A stretch of 64,000 nt of DNA from Ceratobasidium sp. AG-K (GCA_037039685.1 JAWNGF010000008.1:1426001-1490000), one strand, 5' to 3'; shown: positions 45,910 through 59,296, counted from the first letter of the stretch. A program made the numbers and translations. Notes: a model not told the origin generated them from the sequence alone.

Positions 45910-48275
45910 TCAGAGTGGTTCCTGGCGCTTCTTATAGTTGATATAAAAAGTCTGGTCCTTAGGGCGAGCCTATTGCGAGCGATGTCAGTTGGAATCGAAC
46001 TGGGATCCAGCGAAATGCTCACCTGGTAAATGTTGTTCCTATCAGGTACAGTCACTGAAGGATCCGGCTTATTACCGCTCGAATCAACAACATTGAACGT
46101 ATACTATGATATGGACTATTAACTTTCGATAATTCCTTTGCATCGTGATCACAGACTTACCGAGGCCAGGAACGCTGCGACCATAGTCTTGATTTCGAAC
46201 TGGGCAAAGCGCTTGCCCAGGCAGGGGTGGCGTCCCGCACCTGAAAACTATCGGTCAGCTCCACCATACTGAAAACTTCTAGGAGTTTCTCACCCCATCC
46301 GAGGAACGCGTGGGCCTGCGCCTTATCCTGACCTTCGGCGTACCGGCCCGGGTTGAATCTACGGTAGAGATAGTTGGGTATATGCGCATACAAATAGCAC
46401 CTTGCCAACTTACTTGGTTGGATTTGGATAGATATCAGGGTTAGCATGGGTATCGCCTGTCGGATAAACGAGGAAAGAGCTGCGGAGGATTTCAGCGACT
46501 TAGAACCAACACTCTAGAAAAAGAGTATTTACCCATTTGAAACCACCTTTCCATCGACCTCCATATCTCCATTCACTACGCGACGCAATGCAGCGCTGCT
46601 GAAGATCAAGCTGTATTATAGAGATGAGGCACTGATTAAACCATTTGTATATTGATACTTACCGGATCGTCTCCCGAAGGCAGGCCTAAAAGGTAGGTAG
46701 GGACTATCAGGTGCTGCCCCCTCAGGCAAGCGTTGTGACATACCTCAAGAACAGGCATCTCGTTTTCCCAAACCTGTGGTGGGATTCTCGAGAAACGTTC
46801 TCCAATAGCCTCGGGATCCTCTGTGGCTGGTGCATATCTGTTGAGTAGGGTGCGTAGCTCCTCCTCCACCTTGTCTCTCCACTCGGGCTCTTGGTCAAGG
46901 AAGATGAAAATCCACGCGCTCATCAGACCGCTGTTGACGATTCCAGCGAATAATGTGCCCATGATAAACTGAAATAATTGATATTAGTATCTTGAAGATT
47001 TATTCTCACGGATAACTCACCGAAATAATATCAGGGGTCGAGTCTCCCAAATCCATAAGCATTTGCAAGGCATCCTCTTCACGACGTCCTTCGGCTCGAC
47101 GCGCTTTGATGATAACGTCGAATAGGTTGTAGCTAAGGTTTCCCGAGCCACTTCACACAATGTTGCTATGAATCAGGAAGCAGGCTTACATTTCTCCGGT
47201 TGCAGACACCTTCCTCTTGCGAGCGGTAGATGGAAGCCACGGCATTAGTACAGATGTAGGAGTTGATCCCATCTCAACACTCCAATAGAGCTTCTCCAGC
47301 TCCTTGCACCTTTCCACCGAGTCAGCGATCTCCCGGGCGCCTGCGGCTCGAATGGTCAGCTGAAAAACTATTGTATACATAACATCGAATGGGTCGAATT
47401 TTCCGTTGTCGCCCCATTTGTCCATATTTCTTTCAATATCCAACATGAAAGAGGGTGTTACTAAAATAGTTGTTAGTCAGGTAGTCATCAACGGTAAAAA
47501 ATCAAGCACTTGCATTCAGCAAGGCGGTCCATTTTGAGAAGTGGCGATAAACGGCGGAGAAAAAATGACAGTTGCTCTTGATCGCTCTTATCGTTTTCTC
47601 TCTGGACGACATCGTTTACTTGAGGTACCTATCATATTTAGCTGTTAGGTTGAAACGAGGGCTATGATGATATTAGCTTACCCCACCGAATAAGAGTTTG
47701 TACCTACGAATCAGCTAGTCGTCAGCCGTAGCCTAATCTCGGAGTTAGAAATGACTTGCCCTTCTGTGAAACTAAGGCTCCGTTGATCAAAGAATACCTT
47801 GCGGGCCTCCTCTCCTCTAAGCACAACAACTTGGTGCTGTAGAGAGCCACTCGTGAGCGTTGCATCACGTATGTAGCATGTTGCCTACCTCGAGAATGTT
47901 GAATCCGAAAGAGTTTTCGCCGGAGAGATTTTCGAACCCTTCTTTGATAAAGTCTATGCAACCGCTCAATCCCCATTCACATTTACGGTCTGTAGAACCT
48001 ACCATAACGCCTGAAGGGAAACGGCCTAAATCATGCTTGTCTTCGGTCAACAATAGATCTATTTACCTTGTAAAAAACGCCCATTGACCTATGATTGGCC
48101 ATCCCCGACGGTGCTTGATGCTGTTTTTCTCAGATCTGAGTAGATACCAGAGCAACCCAGCAGCGACAGCGACAGTCGTGCCAGCTGCAAGCTGGTTCTC
48201 AGCAACGATAGTGCTGATGTCGAGCTTCTGGGGCTCAAGCTTGAGGTTAAAAGGCAAGGTCGATGTAGAGTTCAT
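45910..48275 (-). CDS. Cytochrome P450 (B) with atypical I-helix, about 17 exons
   Basis: P450 with a membrane anchor (about residues 24-46, G-T-T-V-A-V-A-A-G-L-L-W-Y-L-L) from ATG 48275. E-x-x-R is E-T-I-R near 46670, and the heme loop is F-L-G-W-G-A-G-R-H-P-C-L-G near 46230-46310. It ends at TGA 45910-45912. The I-helix reads G-T-L-F-A-G-I-V-N-S-G near 46950, without the usual acidic residue and Thr, as in P450s that isomerise or dehydrate instead of activating oxygen (CYP8/CYP74-like chemistry is an inference only). Two introns start GC instead of GT, at about 47765 and 47516, both GCAAGT. The overall layout resembles the CYP51/CYP7-like clan. Frame is open across all exons. Confidence 0.82.
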
Positions 48276-49361
48276 GGTGAGAGAGTTTTGTGTTTGGGTA
48301 GTAAAACTGCATCCTTTAAATATCTTCGCCGCGATGAATATGTTAAAAGAAGCGCCCCTCACTGTTGCGCAGTTACACATGGTGCATAACTTATTGGACA
48401 TTCACAAGAAATCCCGGTGCGAAAATATCGAACGACCGGGCCCCGGGCGAGCCGCGCAGCGTATGGGATAAATCGAAGCAGTAGTCCAAGCCTCTTGGTC
48501 CAACGCGGGAATCAAATTCCAGGTTGGAGCGCTCATATACTCGAGTACTGCAACATGCAGAGAGCCGGATTATGCATGAAATGCTTGATTCGGCCAGTCA
48601 CGTAGTGGTGGCCGCTGGAGCGCTACGAATCCGAGAATTAGTGTTTCAGCAGTAAACCTTTTGATGCGTGTCAGGTGATCGAGGCAGGCTTCTCTTCAAC
48701 AATTATTTCAACGGGCATTTCATCCGGTGACTTTGTCACTTGCCACTGTTGCGTCAATAAGTAACTCTACAGTAAGCTTAATGGTACGAACACATCCATG
48801 CAATTTGGACCACTAAAGACAGTAGTCTGAATCAACTCAACACATAACGATCTAGGCATCCATCTACCAGCTGGAATTACCACCCAGGATACCCCATTAA
48901 TAGGTTTTGTCACGAGTGTTAGTATATGGCGTGAGTTTTCTATATGAAAATGAAAAGATGTCAGCTGGTCGAGTGCAAAAACGTGCCATTCGGGGCAGAG
49001 CGATTCGCGCGAACGGGAAAACCGGCTGAACTCAAGCCTTCTCATGATCCCCAATTCGGATCGAAGCGCTAACCTACGCGCGCGAAGTACTCGTCTTTGC
49101 TTGTTTGATAGTAAACACGTAAAATCCATAGGAAACAACGTGATATCTTGGTGATATCGAACCAAAACGAGCACGCACACGTACCGCGGTCAGTCGCCCC
49201 GTACTACAAAGCTCCCGCGCGCTAAGCTTACCTCACCTTTATCAGGTGAACGACATTGGTGTATTCCCCAGCATAATCAACAAAACAAATAGGCACGGCC
49301 TAATGGTTCAAATGCATTTTATTGTAGAGCGCGTGTTGATGACTCAAACCTATGACTAGTA
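48276..49361. other. Spacer upstream of P450 B
   Basis: 1086 bp holding the P450 B promoter and the 3' end of the Lgl-family gene. A 120-codon minus-strand frame near 48767-49130 resembles nothing known. Confidence 0.45.
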
Positions 49362-52300
49362 CTAGAAACCAAACCATCCTTTTGCAGTCTGCTGGGCGGC
49401 CAGTCGTTTCGCCTAAATTCATCAATCAATAAGGAACAGGTTCGCTCATGATTGGATAGAATTGGGCTTACCTGGGAAAGCATATCCTTGCTAGCGGTCT
49501 CAAGGTGTCCAAACTTGTCCTCGAGTCCAGAAAGCATGTCCCTATAGGCAAAGCACTGTTTATGGAAATCCAAGGACGATCGCATAAGAGTCGGGCTTAC
49601 CCGCGTTCAGATACTGCCGCAGTTAGCCTTGAATAAATATCATCTCTCCCAGTAGAGGCACTGCCTCGCGGGGAGCTTGCTGATCCCGAGGCAGCGAGAC
49701 GACTGGAGGTAATTGGTTCACTGGGAGGCCTTTCTGCAGGCGCATATTTCGCCTTTTTCACTTTAGGTGGCGGCCTGTTCGGCCCGGCCACTACGGGTGG
49801 CAAGTAAGTTTAAGGGGCAATCCACTTCTAACTTACCACTCACAAAGCGCATCGATTTCGGTGCCTGATTTGGATTTAGTGCTCCATAGCCAAGCTACAA
49901 GTCCGCCAGAATCAACAGGATCCGGTCGATCGCGAACGATAGGGGTGGGAACGCTGATATTAACCAGAGGAAGTTGCGCGCGGCTAAAGTTTGTCAAGGT
50001 AAATAGGTGCAGTGGACCACGACTTGATATTGAACTAGCAATAAAGTCTCCCTGAGAGTCAAACCCGATTCGATCAATCGGATACCTATCAAAATGTGAT
50101 TGTATATGCGCCAAGGACTCGATTATTCTTTTTGTAAAAAAAACTTACCCGATAGGGAATCCATTGATCCTTTCTAATTGAGGGAGGGAGTAGATCGTAG
50201 ATTCGCCATCGCGTTCAAATGCCACGACCGCAGCTTCTCCTATGCATGAATGTAGTCAGACATATAGATAATTCAGGAACGACCACGCCAAGATTTACCG
50301 TGTTTCTCAACAATGTCTATTCCAACAAATTCCTTCCCCGGCTTCTTGTCGACATGCGCGATCTCTCGCCCCAAGACTCCGGCATAAGTCCGTAGCCGCG
50401 TCTGGCTCGCAGCTATCCATAAGCCGGGCCCGAATTCTCCTAGCCTGCGTCCCGTCGCAATATTTTGAATTCCGTCTGCCGTAGGTTCACATGGAGCACC
50501 AGTGCTCATATCGACTACTCTAGTAAAGATTGGGTGGGCGAGTGAAGAATGTTTGGTTGACCTGGGTTGACCTTGAATTGACCAGTTCGCGCTTGGGGAC
50601 AAGGTAAACACGCGAGTTAACCCAGATTCGGTAATAGAGATAAGGTGGACAGATGGTGCTTTATCTGGGGGCTACCCGTCAATCCAGAGCAGTGGTGGCA
50701 AGTAACTAACAATACCTTCCGGAAGTGCACACTGAGCCCATCGGAATGAACGAACAGGTCCGTCCTGAGCAGACCGCTTTCCATGCTCAATATGAGGTTC
50801 ATACCGACCAAGTATCGATGGACCTCGAACATCGATAATTACTATCGAACAGTCCTCATATGCAACCGCCATAAAACCTAAGCGCCGCAAAATAAGTATA
50901 ATTGACAAGCGCCATTCTGGTCGGCCTCACCAACATCACTCAAAGCCGCGCATGTAACCTCCCCTCTCATATTTTCCGCCATAAGACAAACAGGTCTAAG
51001 TCCCTCCTCATCCTCGAAGCTCATTGGCCGTAGGTCAACCAGGTTGTCGATAGTCTCTCGGTGACTTCGAATGGTACTGGTGTACCGCTCGCAGTAAAGT
51101 GATATACTACGACCCACCCATGGGCAAGTACAAGGGCGCAATCCAGAGATTTTGGTGCAAAATGTACCGAAGAGATCCGAGAATGAATATACGCCGGTGC
51201 CGCATTGACACGGCGGCAAGCAGGGGAAGCCGCGAGGGTCTTTTGGAGGAGTGGATGGGACATTGTCCAATGCGGGTCAATGGTCAGGTTAGACAATGGC
51301 TGTGGATGCTCAAACCGGAGTGGCGTGGGGCTGAGAAGCAGCTGGGAGCTCGCGTCGTAGAACCGGATGATACCATCACTATGGGTGGCAATGATAATTC
51401 GATTTGGCTCAAACTAGCATGAAGTGATAAGTTCATTGCCGGAAGATGCACGGAAAGATTCAAACCTTGGCCATTTTCCTCTGTCCTTCAACATTAGGCA
51501 TCGCTTGGCCGATCTGGAGCCAACTTAATCGCTCGTTTTGGGTGTCTGAGTTTTGAGTTGGCTGATCGACGGCGCCACCTTCCGCCTGGAACATTCGGTC
51601 AACCGTCTGACGAACGAGATGTCCTAATTCGGCCTTGGGGACTACGCAAAGCTGTGCATCAACTACGTCGGCCATCATGATTTCAACAGGCAATCGGCTT
51701 GCACTCAATACTCCGGTAGATCTGGCATCTAGAACACCTTGCGGAGGCGGAGGAAGAGATTCGTCGAGATCAGGTATGGTCGTAAGAGAGTTGACGGTGT
51801 CCGCAAATGTATTAGGTGGATGGGCCTCCACCCAAATCTTTCGCCTGCCGTCTCTCGTGGACTTTACAACCAGCATCTGGTTATGTTCAGGTATGATTAC
51901 CATATCCTCGATTAACAGCTGGGGATTGGTTAAAATTTCCGCATAGGCGGTTGGTGTCACGCTCGCAAGGAGGGCATCTCGCAGCGCAGGGTTCGAGTCA
52001 AGCCCCTCACTAGCCACAGTCGTATTGGCAGGAGCAACAAAAGCGGGGAAGTATAGGCAAGGGATACCGGGCGGGGCTGTCGGCTGGAGTCCCCCGAGTA
52101 CAGTAAGATAAGATCCCCCAGACGCAGTAACAAAACCGGCACCAGGAACCTTAGGAGTCCATGTGAGTTTGTAAATCGGCTCATATGTAACGGTGGGTCC
52201 GGTCTCTGTAGGCGCAAGCGCTGCAACCGCGGCAAATGCCTCAAAATCAACCTTGTGGACTCCGGTCCGATCTACAGTGCGAACATCCAATGGCTTGTCC

Positions 52301-53425
52301 TCTTCCTCGACCGACCAAAACGAGATACAGCCGTCCATGTGGCCTAGCCAACTTGAGATGAAAATGACGAAGCTTTAGAGTTTGAAATGACACACCAATA
52401 GCGAACAGCCTGCCATCAGGATGCCACGCCACGCATGTAGGAGGAGGATTTCGCTCTTCCATCAAAAGCGGCGATTTGTCAGGTTCGAGAATTGCACCAG
52501 GCGCCCCAGGCAAGAGAGACAAACTATAATGGCCGACAGCCTGTTGTTCTGCAAGGTTCCAAAGAACAATTCCCCGTTCATACCCAATCAGGAGTAAATT
52601 GAGGTCTCGTGGATGAATACTGAGGTCGATTACCATTGGCGACGGGGACGTGTCGAAGGATTGTGTAGTAGGCGAAGCGATGACACCAGAGCGCTGAAGC
52701 ACCAACTCGTGTTTCTGCCATATATTTGGGATTTGATATGGGGATATTTGGATACGGTCCGCGTCAAATGTCACTGTCCGACCTGATTTCAGCCCCAGAA
52801 ATGCCTATAAATAGTGATACGTTAAGTTACGTTAGGCCAAGGCGAGTATGACGAACGTGCGAGTGGTACAGTGAGGTAACCATACAACTGACCGTGTGAA
52901 GCAATAAGAAAATTTGTATTTCACAAGTAAACTGGACTTACTTGACGACATCTCCTACGTGCAACGACCCTTCAAACGCCGGTGGGCCAGCCGAGGCAAG
53001 CGACCAGACATGTAATTTGTTTCTTGTGTCTAACAACAGTTGGTAAAGCGGTTATGATCGAGCCCTCGGGAGGCGTACCACACGCAACCAACCGAGTTGC
53101 GGAATCAACAAGCCCCAGGTGTTTGATTCCTGTGTCTGCAGCTGTCCCTTGTAGCTGAAGGCAGCATGTGGCAGGAGGTGATCCAAATATATAGATATAT
53201 CCATTATTCGTAGCTAAGAGTCGGAGATAAGAGCTTGCATTCGAGCGTGATTGTTGCAGACCTACCAGCGGCAAGCACACCATTCACCACATCATGGGCA
53301 AGCACCGCAAGTTCGCCTTTCAACCCCAGGTTTTTCAATTGGCCAGGCTTCCACGCATCCCTATCTCGCAGCGATCCAGAGATATCTCCTGTGAATTCCT
53401 TGTCGGGCCCTCTAAGAAAGTCCAT
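49362..53425 (-). CDS. Lgl/tomosyn/Sro7-family exocytosis regulator
   Basis: Large WD40 protein that binds the plasma-membrane t-SNARE and controls polarised secretion (yeast Sro7/Sro77, animal Lgl and tomosyn). It starts at ATG 53425 (M-D-F-L-R-G-P-D-K-E-F), with first-propeller strands such as N-G-Y-I-Y-I-F-G-S-P and H-P-R-D-L-N-L-L-L-I-G-Y-E-R-G-I-V-L-W-N. The long exon 51460-52338 carries the Lgl-type central region (Y-K-L-T-W, W-V-E-A-H-P-P). A Pro-rich linker (49597-49803) leads to a short C-terminal R-SNARE-like coil (I-Y-S-R-L-T-A-A-V-S-E-R-G ... W-F-G-F) ending at TAG 49362-49364. The R-SNARE-like tail is characteristic of the tomosyn branch. Intron positions in the middle were not all fixed. 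Confidence 0.85.
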
Positions 53426-53816
53426 TACACGCGTGTGGGGTCGTGGTAGAGAACCGAAGACGGCTCGATGACCAATGCGGGAACGATAACGTGAGCTGCG
53501 ACTCCCCCATTAGGAAATTCAGTAACCGCCCGGCGATTATCCCTCTCCCTTGTTTTCCCCTTGAGTGCGTGTCCGCATTCCAAGGTTAGTGCCTTCGAGG
53601 GGTTGTGGCAATGATCCCTATGTCCCAAAAGAGTCTGGACGCACATCAAGGTTCAACATGTTACTGCCCAACATACTTAAACCCCCAGCTAATGGGCCAT
53701 CCTAGTCACCCCTCCACGAGGATCATCGCCTCCATCGGCTATTACACTTGCACATCCTATCTTTTGACACTTTCGGTCTTTTAATCACATTTCTCTTCAC
53801 ATTTACTCGGTATATT
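53426..53816. promoter_or_regulatory. Divergent promoter region of the Lgl-family gene and the small hypothetical
   Basis: 391 bp between outward-facing starts. No specific site could be assigned. Confidence 0.4.
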
Positions 53817-54239
53817 ATGATGTCCTCTGGGTCCAACTTTCTTGGCCTTTATGGCCAGTCGCCAAGACACGCTGCCGCCCGTTATACCGACGCACGGGAC
53901 AGTCTGCGACAGGCGTCATCTCCAGCGTCGAAGCGAAGCAGTATGCAACTACCTCGCTCAACGGCGAACGCCATATCCTACGAGTCTGCGTGCGAGGAGC
54001 CGTACCGCCCAAGCCCTGGTTCCAGCGAATTGACTCCGCCTCCACCGTACTCTCGCCGAGCCTCGGTTCTCCCAGAGACGCAACCCGCTGCACACCTCGA
54101 GCTTCCTCGAGTTCCTGAATCCCATTCAAATATCCCGAGCTCGTCGTCAAATTCAACACCCGCCACTTCTCGAGCGCAAAAACGTCGCAGCTCGGTAATG
54201 ATCAAGGACTTCGGGATGCGTCTTCTCTCAGTAAAATAA
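53817..54239 (+). CDS. Small Ser/Pro-rich hypothetical protein
   Basis: A single-exon 140-residue frame from ATG 53817 (a second ATG follows directly) to TAA 54237-54239. It is rich in Ser, Pro, Arg and Ala, probably disordered, with P-P-P-P-Y and a basic patch K-R-R-S-S-V near the C-terminus that could be a phosphorylation site. No signal peptide or domain recognised. It could be part of a longer spliced gene; support is codon-like composition and a clean start only. Confidence 0.5.
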   Translation: MMSSGSNFLGLYGQSPRHAAARYTDARDSLRQASSPASKRSSMQLPRSTANAISYESACEEPYRPSPGSSELTPPPPYSRRASVLPETQPAAHLELPRVPESHSNIPSSSSNSTPATSRAQKRRSSVMIKDFGMRLLSVK

Positions 54240-55799
54240 ACTTTTCTCCAGGTACGCTTTTGTACATCACTTCCGTTCCAGCAAGCAAACGAGTCTTACC
54301 TAATGTGGCGTAGGCTTCCGCATGCTCCTTTGTCTACCCTTTCTTATCCGACGGGCACTGGCGCGCTTGCGTTTTGTATTCGTTCTGTATCAGTATACCT
54401 TCATACTGAACACTGGTGTTCTGTTGTATCCCTATACCTACATTTTATCATAATATTATTGCAGTGAGCATTGAATACGTGTTGTGTTGATGAGCTTAGG
54501 TCTCATTTGAATCCAACCCACAAAGCATCCGACTGTCATCTATTAAGGGATGGCGAAGAATGCAACGCCCAACGGATGATTTCACACAAGATGTCTTCAT
54601 CGTGGTTTCACGCTCCTAAAATTGCTCACCAATTTGAACCATGCTTTCTCTCGAATCTTCGACTTGGGAATTCGAGAACGCTCACAAAGTTGATGCCATC
54701 GCAATCATAACAGGCAACTGAGCGCCACGATCAAACCAAGGATAACTCAGGGGCATTGGTTGGTTAGTGAGGCACGGTGTCGGGGAAGTTGAGACGAATG
54801 GCCTCGGAGTCTGTTTGTACGGGTGAAAGGGATGCACTTTACGAGTCAAGTGCAACAGCGGGTACATTTTAGCCCAGGTACTAGCATACTAATAGTCGGG
54901 GGAATGCCAATTATTTTTGCGGGGATGATACGCTGTTCTTCGGGTTCAATGTCGAAGTCCGAACCGGTAGTTGGAGCTTACTGTGATTGGCTAGAACGTT
55001 CGAGCGGTCAAAATCAAATATCAAACAACCCGACGCCGGCGAACACCCATGAGTGACAATCGCGCGCCTATTAAAATTAAACCGAGGATGACAGAGCTCA
55101 AGAAAAAGGTGAGAAATGATGTATGAGAAATGCCCAAATTAAAAGAGTCAACAAGCAAAACAAACCAGTCACGAAGGAACGAAGGAAACCCATGAACAAT
55201 GACAATCAGGGACAAATAAACCACAATGTCAGACAGTGGACGGTGGCCTCCCTTTCATCACCACTCCACTAGGCTTGACCTCTATGTAGGTGTTATTCTC
55301 GAAACGCAAGCGACCTTTGTATTACGGAGTGAACTCGGCACGACATTCCCTTCCGCAATCCCAACCTGTGACTTTTCTTCTTGGGCAACAATGTCCAATG
55401 GATGCTCTGAGAGTTCAATGCTGGATGGACGGGGGTATCTGGTACCTCATTTGGAGTCAAAGCGCCGGAAGCGCTACGGAGGCTCAATTCGGCTGCCCCG
55501 AGGGTTCCGACTCTACTAAATGTACAAGTGAATTTAGTAGTCGATTAGGTGCCAGGTGGATTACAACTCGCCCTGGGACCCGTCCTTTGCTCCTTGGTGT
55601 CAACGAGACAAATGGCCTTGGATACATCTGCGATCGCATCCCACGACGTGTGATGGTCCAGATGCCAGCAAAGCAAGATAAGCTGTGTCAACTCCCCAGA
55701 ATCGACGCAGCCTGGCCGTCCGCACTCGGGTACGCTCAGCAGCGAGCTGGACTTTGCATGGCGAGTCCAGCATTATTTCAGCATATCTGGAATCCATGT
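54240..55799. other. No supported gene
   Basis: Several frames of 60-175 codons on both strands (for example + strand 55290-55817, and a hydrophobic - strand frame 55021-55224) show no recognisable domain and overlap one another. Confidence 0.4.
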
Positions 55800-56360
55800 G
55801 TCATGCGTAGTATTTAATCTCGCAATGATTAGGACATACTCTTCAATTGTTTCGCGCACTTGACGTGCCCTCAGCTTTCTCCCCTCACCATCGTCCGAGT
55901 GCTGCAGCACAAGGTCATTTATCTCCTGATGGACATCGTGTAGCAGCCCGTCCACATCTTCAACTGTCATCCCACACCTTGTGATTCGACCCGCGAATTC
56001 TCCTTTGTTGCGTTGAGCCAAGTATAGCGACCCAATCGATTCGATTCCACCGATGTGGTTCGCCAATGCTCAAACGCCCTCTTCATCGTACGCCATTTGT
56101 GCATTGACCCTACCGAGACTTCAGTACTGACGCCACCGACTTCAGCTGAAACCGCACTTACACATTGATTTCACCTTCACGCTTCGTCGAATTCAGTTCG
56201 TCAAACATGTTCTGCACATGCGTCATTATATCATCCACTTCATTCGGGGCTTCATTCTCAATAGTTTTGCGTGCCAAGAAACGAAGGAGCGGATCCTTGG
56301 CCTCCACCAACCTCAAATTCTTATCCGGGCTCCGGCAAGTCAGTTAGCCAGACACTCACG
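55773..56360 (-). pseudogene. Unrecognised helical gene fragment, probably decayed
   Basis: Two minus-strand segments look coding. About 56170-56350 reads L-R-L-V-E-A-K-D-P-L-L-R-F-L and V-D-D-I-M-T-H-V-Q-N-M-F-D-E-L, followed by a GTAAGT donor. 55773-56100 reads M-A-Y-D-E-E-G-V, a TGA, then A-L-A-N-H-I-G-G and V-E-D-V-D-G-L-L. Both are charged and helical. The TGA may be a former CGA. I do not recognise the family; it could be a relic or a chance open frame. Confidence 0.3.
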
Positions 56361-57381
56361 ACTATATCACGGACACACTTACTCCAACACAGACCCGTGA
56401 AGACGACATTCTACTTCGGTCCTCACTACAACACCGCTTCTTATATCCTCGACCTATTCCACCACAACCCGGGCTGTCTCGTTTGTGCTTCACTGGACCA
56501 AGTCAGCTATAACCACCACCCCTATCGCGAGAATAGCTCAACGAACTTACGAAGCGATTTCATCAGCCGAGCTTGAATTTGGCTTCAAAGTCGACTCTAT
56601 CAATAATGACGACGACGGGACCAGGGGTGGGTGTGGGTGTGGTAGGGATAATATGGACGGAGAGCCAGCGAGGCATTTGGCCAAAAGACGTAACCCAGCT
56701 GCGAGTACGGAGCGGTGCATCGCCTGTGATAATTTCCTGTGGCTTCCAAAGCTTGTTATCCTGTATTCGTTGTTTTGGTCGCGCAGTTACTGGTAAATGG
56801 AGGTGAAGGACTGAAGGGCTTCTGCCGTCTTTTGGTCTGCGCACGAGAGTATGTGTCCCCCTTTTCTGGCGCGCCCAAATCGGTGTACATGTATACCCCT
56901 GACCTGTAGTTACCTGATTTGGGAGTTAGTTCAATCACTACCTCTATTTTCTTAAGCTCTAATGACTAAAAAAATTCCACAGTATTTCCAGAGTCCTCAC
57001 TATGATTGTTTTGTATGAAATTGACTATGTAAAAAAGTACTACGCATCCACCCCACTCCCACATGTAGTTTTATGTATGTACCACTCCCTGATATTCACA
57101 TGAACAACCGTAGATCCCATCCCGTCATGTGCATGTCCAATCATCCAAAACGCCGGCCGGCCAAACTCGATCCCAAAGACCTCCTGCTCTACTTATCATA
57201 ACTTTGCGGGCATACCTGTACATGCATCACTCCGCCGCTCTGCACTTGAAGTCTCACACGCAAGAAGTCGATCCCAGCATAAAATACAATTATCAACATG
57301 AATACAGCAAAAAAGAGCGGATACAGTACAGGAAAATGGAAATCTAGTACTCGTCGCAAATACGGGTTTTCCAGGAAAACT
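56361..57381. other. No firmly supported gene
   Basis: A 93-codon minus-strand frame (56563-56844) ending P-G-P-V-V-V-I-I-D-R-V-D-F-E-A-K could be a last exon, but no partner exon was found. Confidence 0.35.
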
Positions 57382-59296
57382 CTAGGCAAACTTGACCTTT
57401 TCGCCGGGGCGACCGTCAGAGAGTAATACAACGGCCTAATCGGAGGTGAGTTTCACTGTCGACTATACCGATCGGAGGGCGACTTACATATTTGCCACTG
57501 ATCTTCCAACCAGGTTCCTCCTTGTCCAATTTTTCGGCCATCGCATTACTCTCGAGACCAACAACCACATCAGACTTGATTGTGCGGAGAGAACATACGC
57601 GAGGTGCACCAGCTGCGCTAGCCATGGGACCAATTGCCTCCTCGAAGCTTGTCGAGGCTGGAGCGTGGCAATCATAAGTCAGCTTGCGATGGTTCAAATC
57701 GCCCTTGAAGATGACCAAGTCAGATTTGGAGAGATGGAGGAATAGGTCAGGAGCCTCCGAGTGCAGGTCCCAGAATGTAAAGCCCTATTCACCAATAAAT
57801 AAGTTCAGGTTGATGGGCGCGTTCGAAGTGCTTACCGTGCACCAGAAGGCGTGCTGCTCGTACACCCACTTGCCCTCCTTCTCATACTGCTTCCAGCGCT
57901 TGCCCATTTCGCGCAAGCTCGCCATCTCCTCTTCGCTCGCTGTAGGGAACAGGTTTCCGTACACACAAGAGTTGAGGAGCCAGTCCCAGTCCTTGCGGGT
58001 GACGTCCGAAACAAACCACGCAAAGCGCTTGCCATGGAAGCGGACTTGGGATGCGAGGCCAGATTGAATCAAAAAATCGGCTAGAAACATCATGAGCACG
58101 AGGAGGCTTGAATTGTAGAGTGACATACCGTAAACGCAATCGCAGTACAACTCAAAGCCAGCATTGTCGAGGACGAAATCGATGCGGCCTCCCTTGAGGC
58201 CTACGACAGCGTCGCAGAGCTTGTCGAGGTCATTGCCGAGAATGTTCTTCTCAGTCGCAGCAAGATGATCGCCACCAGTCGACTGAAGCTTCTTAATATC
58301 CTCCTCGGTCATCTGCGGAGATATAAAATTAGGTTCGATTAGCGTTTGATGGCGATCAGACCCACGTTGATGAGCAAACTCAGATCGGTCGAGTTGCCCC
58401 AGAGACAGACTTGCGTCAATTCGCGGAAAATGAGGCGGATGGCTTCGGCCTGGTTCTCGCCCGACGGAATGTTGTGGGGCGTGGCAAAGCGCGTCGACAG
58501 TTCGAAGACCGCTTGGGAAGACCGAGAGAAAGTGTCGCATTTTTGGCGGAAAAACACGTCACTGTAGCAGCAATTAGATAATCTCTGGAAGTTTCAAAAA
58601 AGGACTTACTAGTCTTTCCAGTACTTGCTCACGCTAAAGCATTCGTGGAGACGGCGGTACTTGTAAGCCTACAACGAGCTCGATGAGATCACGGGGCGGA
58701 CGATCGATCGACAAACAAACCTCGGCAAACAACCATGGTGCTGTCATGAAATCTTTGCCCTGGAAGAATTTCGCAATCTCCTTGTTCCAAAGAGGAATGT
58801 CACCCTCGCCATCGTCTGTCAATGTAGTGAGAAAAAAAACCCTTTACTCCATGGCACACATACCAATGATGAAGCGGAGCTTGTTGTTCTCGCTCAGATC
58901 GGTCATGAGAACATCCATACGCTCGATACACTCGACGAGATCGACAACAAGGTTTTCCTCGGCCTTTTCATTGACAGTGCGCCAGACATCGTCGATCGCC
59001 TTGCCGAGAATTGTGGGCAGGCGTACACCCATGGTTGCCTGCGGACGCGTTAGCTCATAAATTCACGTAGAAAAAAACTGTTCTACATACGTGAGCAAAC
59101 GAATACTCGTGATATCCACGGTATGCAGGCCATGGTGGGTTGTTGGGGTCAATACGCGACGGTGTACGAGGCCCCTACAAAAATATGAGCGAATGGTATG
59201 TATATGCGTGTGAACACCGACCACTTTGATTTCTCCCTTGGGAGGAAGGTTCTCGAGCTTGAGAGTGCGGCGAGGAGGTCGAGTAGTCTCTGTCAT
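57382..59296 (-). CDS. DUF89/ARMT1-type metal-dependent phosphatase
   Basis: Damage-control phosphatase of the DUF89 (ARMT1) family, which hydrolyses sugar phosphates such as fructose 1-phosphate with a divalent metal. Human ARMT1 was also reported as a protein-glutamate methyltransferase. It starts at ATG 59296 (M-T-E-T-T-R-P-P-R-R) and ends at TAG 57382-57384. An N-terminal helical region includes P-W-P-A-Y-R-G-Y-H-E-Y-S and P-W-L-F-A-E. The metal site motifs are D-N-A-G-F-E (near 58160) and K-G-D-L-N-H-R-K-L (near 57700). The C-terminus is V-V-L-L-S-D-G-R-P-G. Several introns of about 50-60 nt. All key motifs are present, so it should be active. Likely cytosolic. Confidence 0.88.

Noticed and set aside
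45980..46025. tRNA-like B box on the minus strand near the P450 B 3' end
   Set aside because: The word resembles GGTTCGATTCC but lies in a short P450 intron with no acceptor stem or A box.
48767..49180. 137-codon minus-strand frame between P450 B and the Lgl-family gene
   Set aside because: Starts with GTG, no recognisable domain, no splice partners; likely chance.
55290..55817. 175-codon plus-strand frame
   Set aside because: No ATG-supported family similarity, Cys/Trp-rich chance-like composition, and overlap with a more coding-like minus-strand segment.
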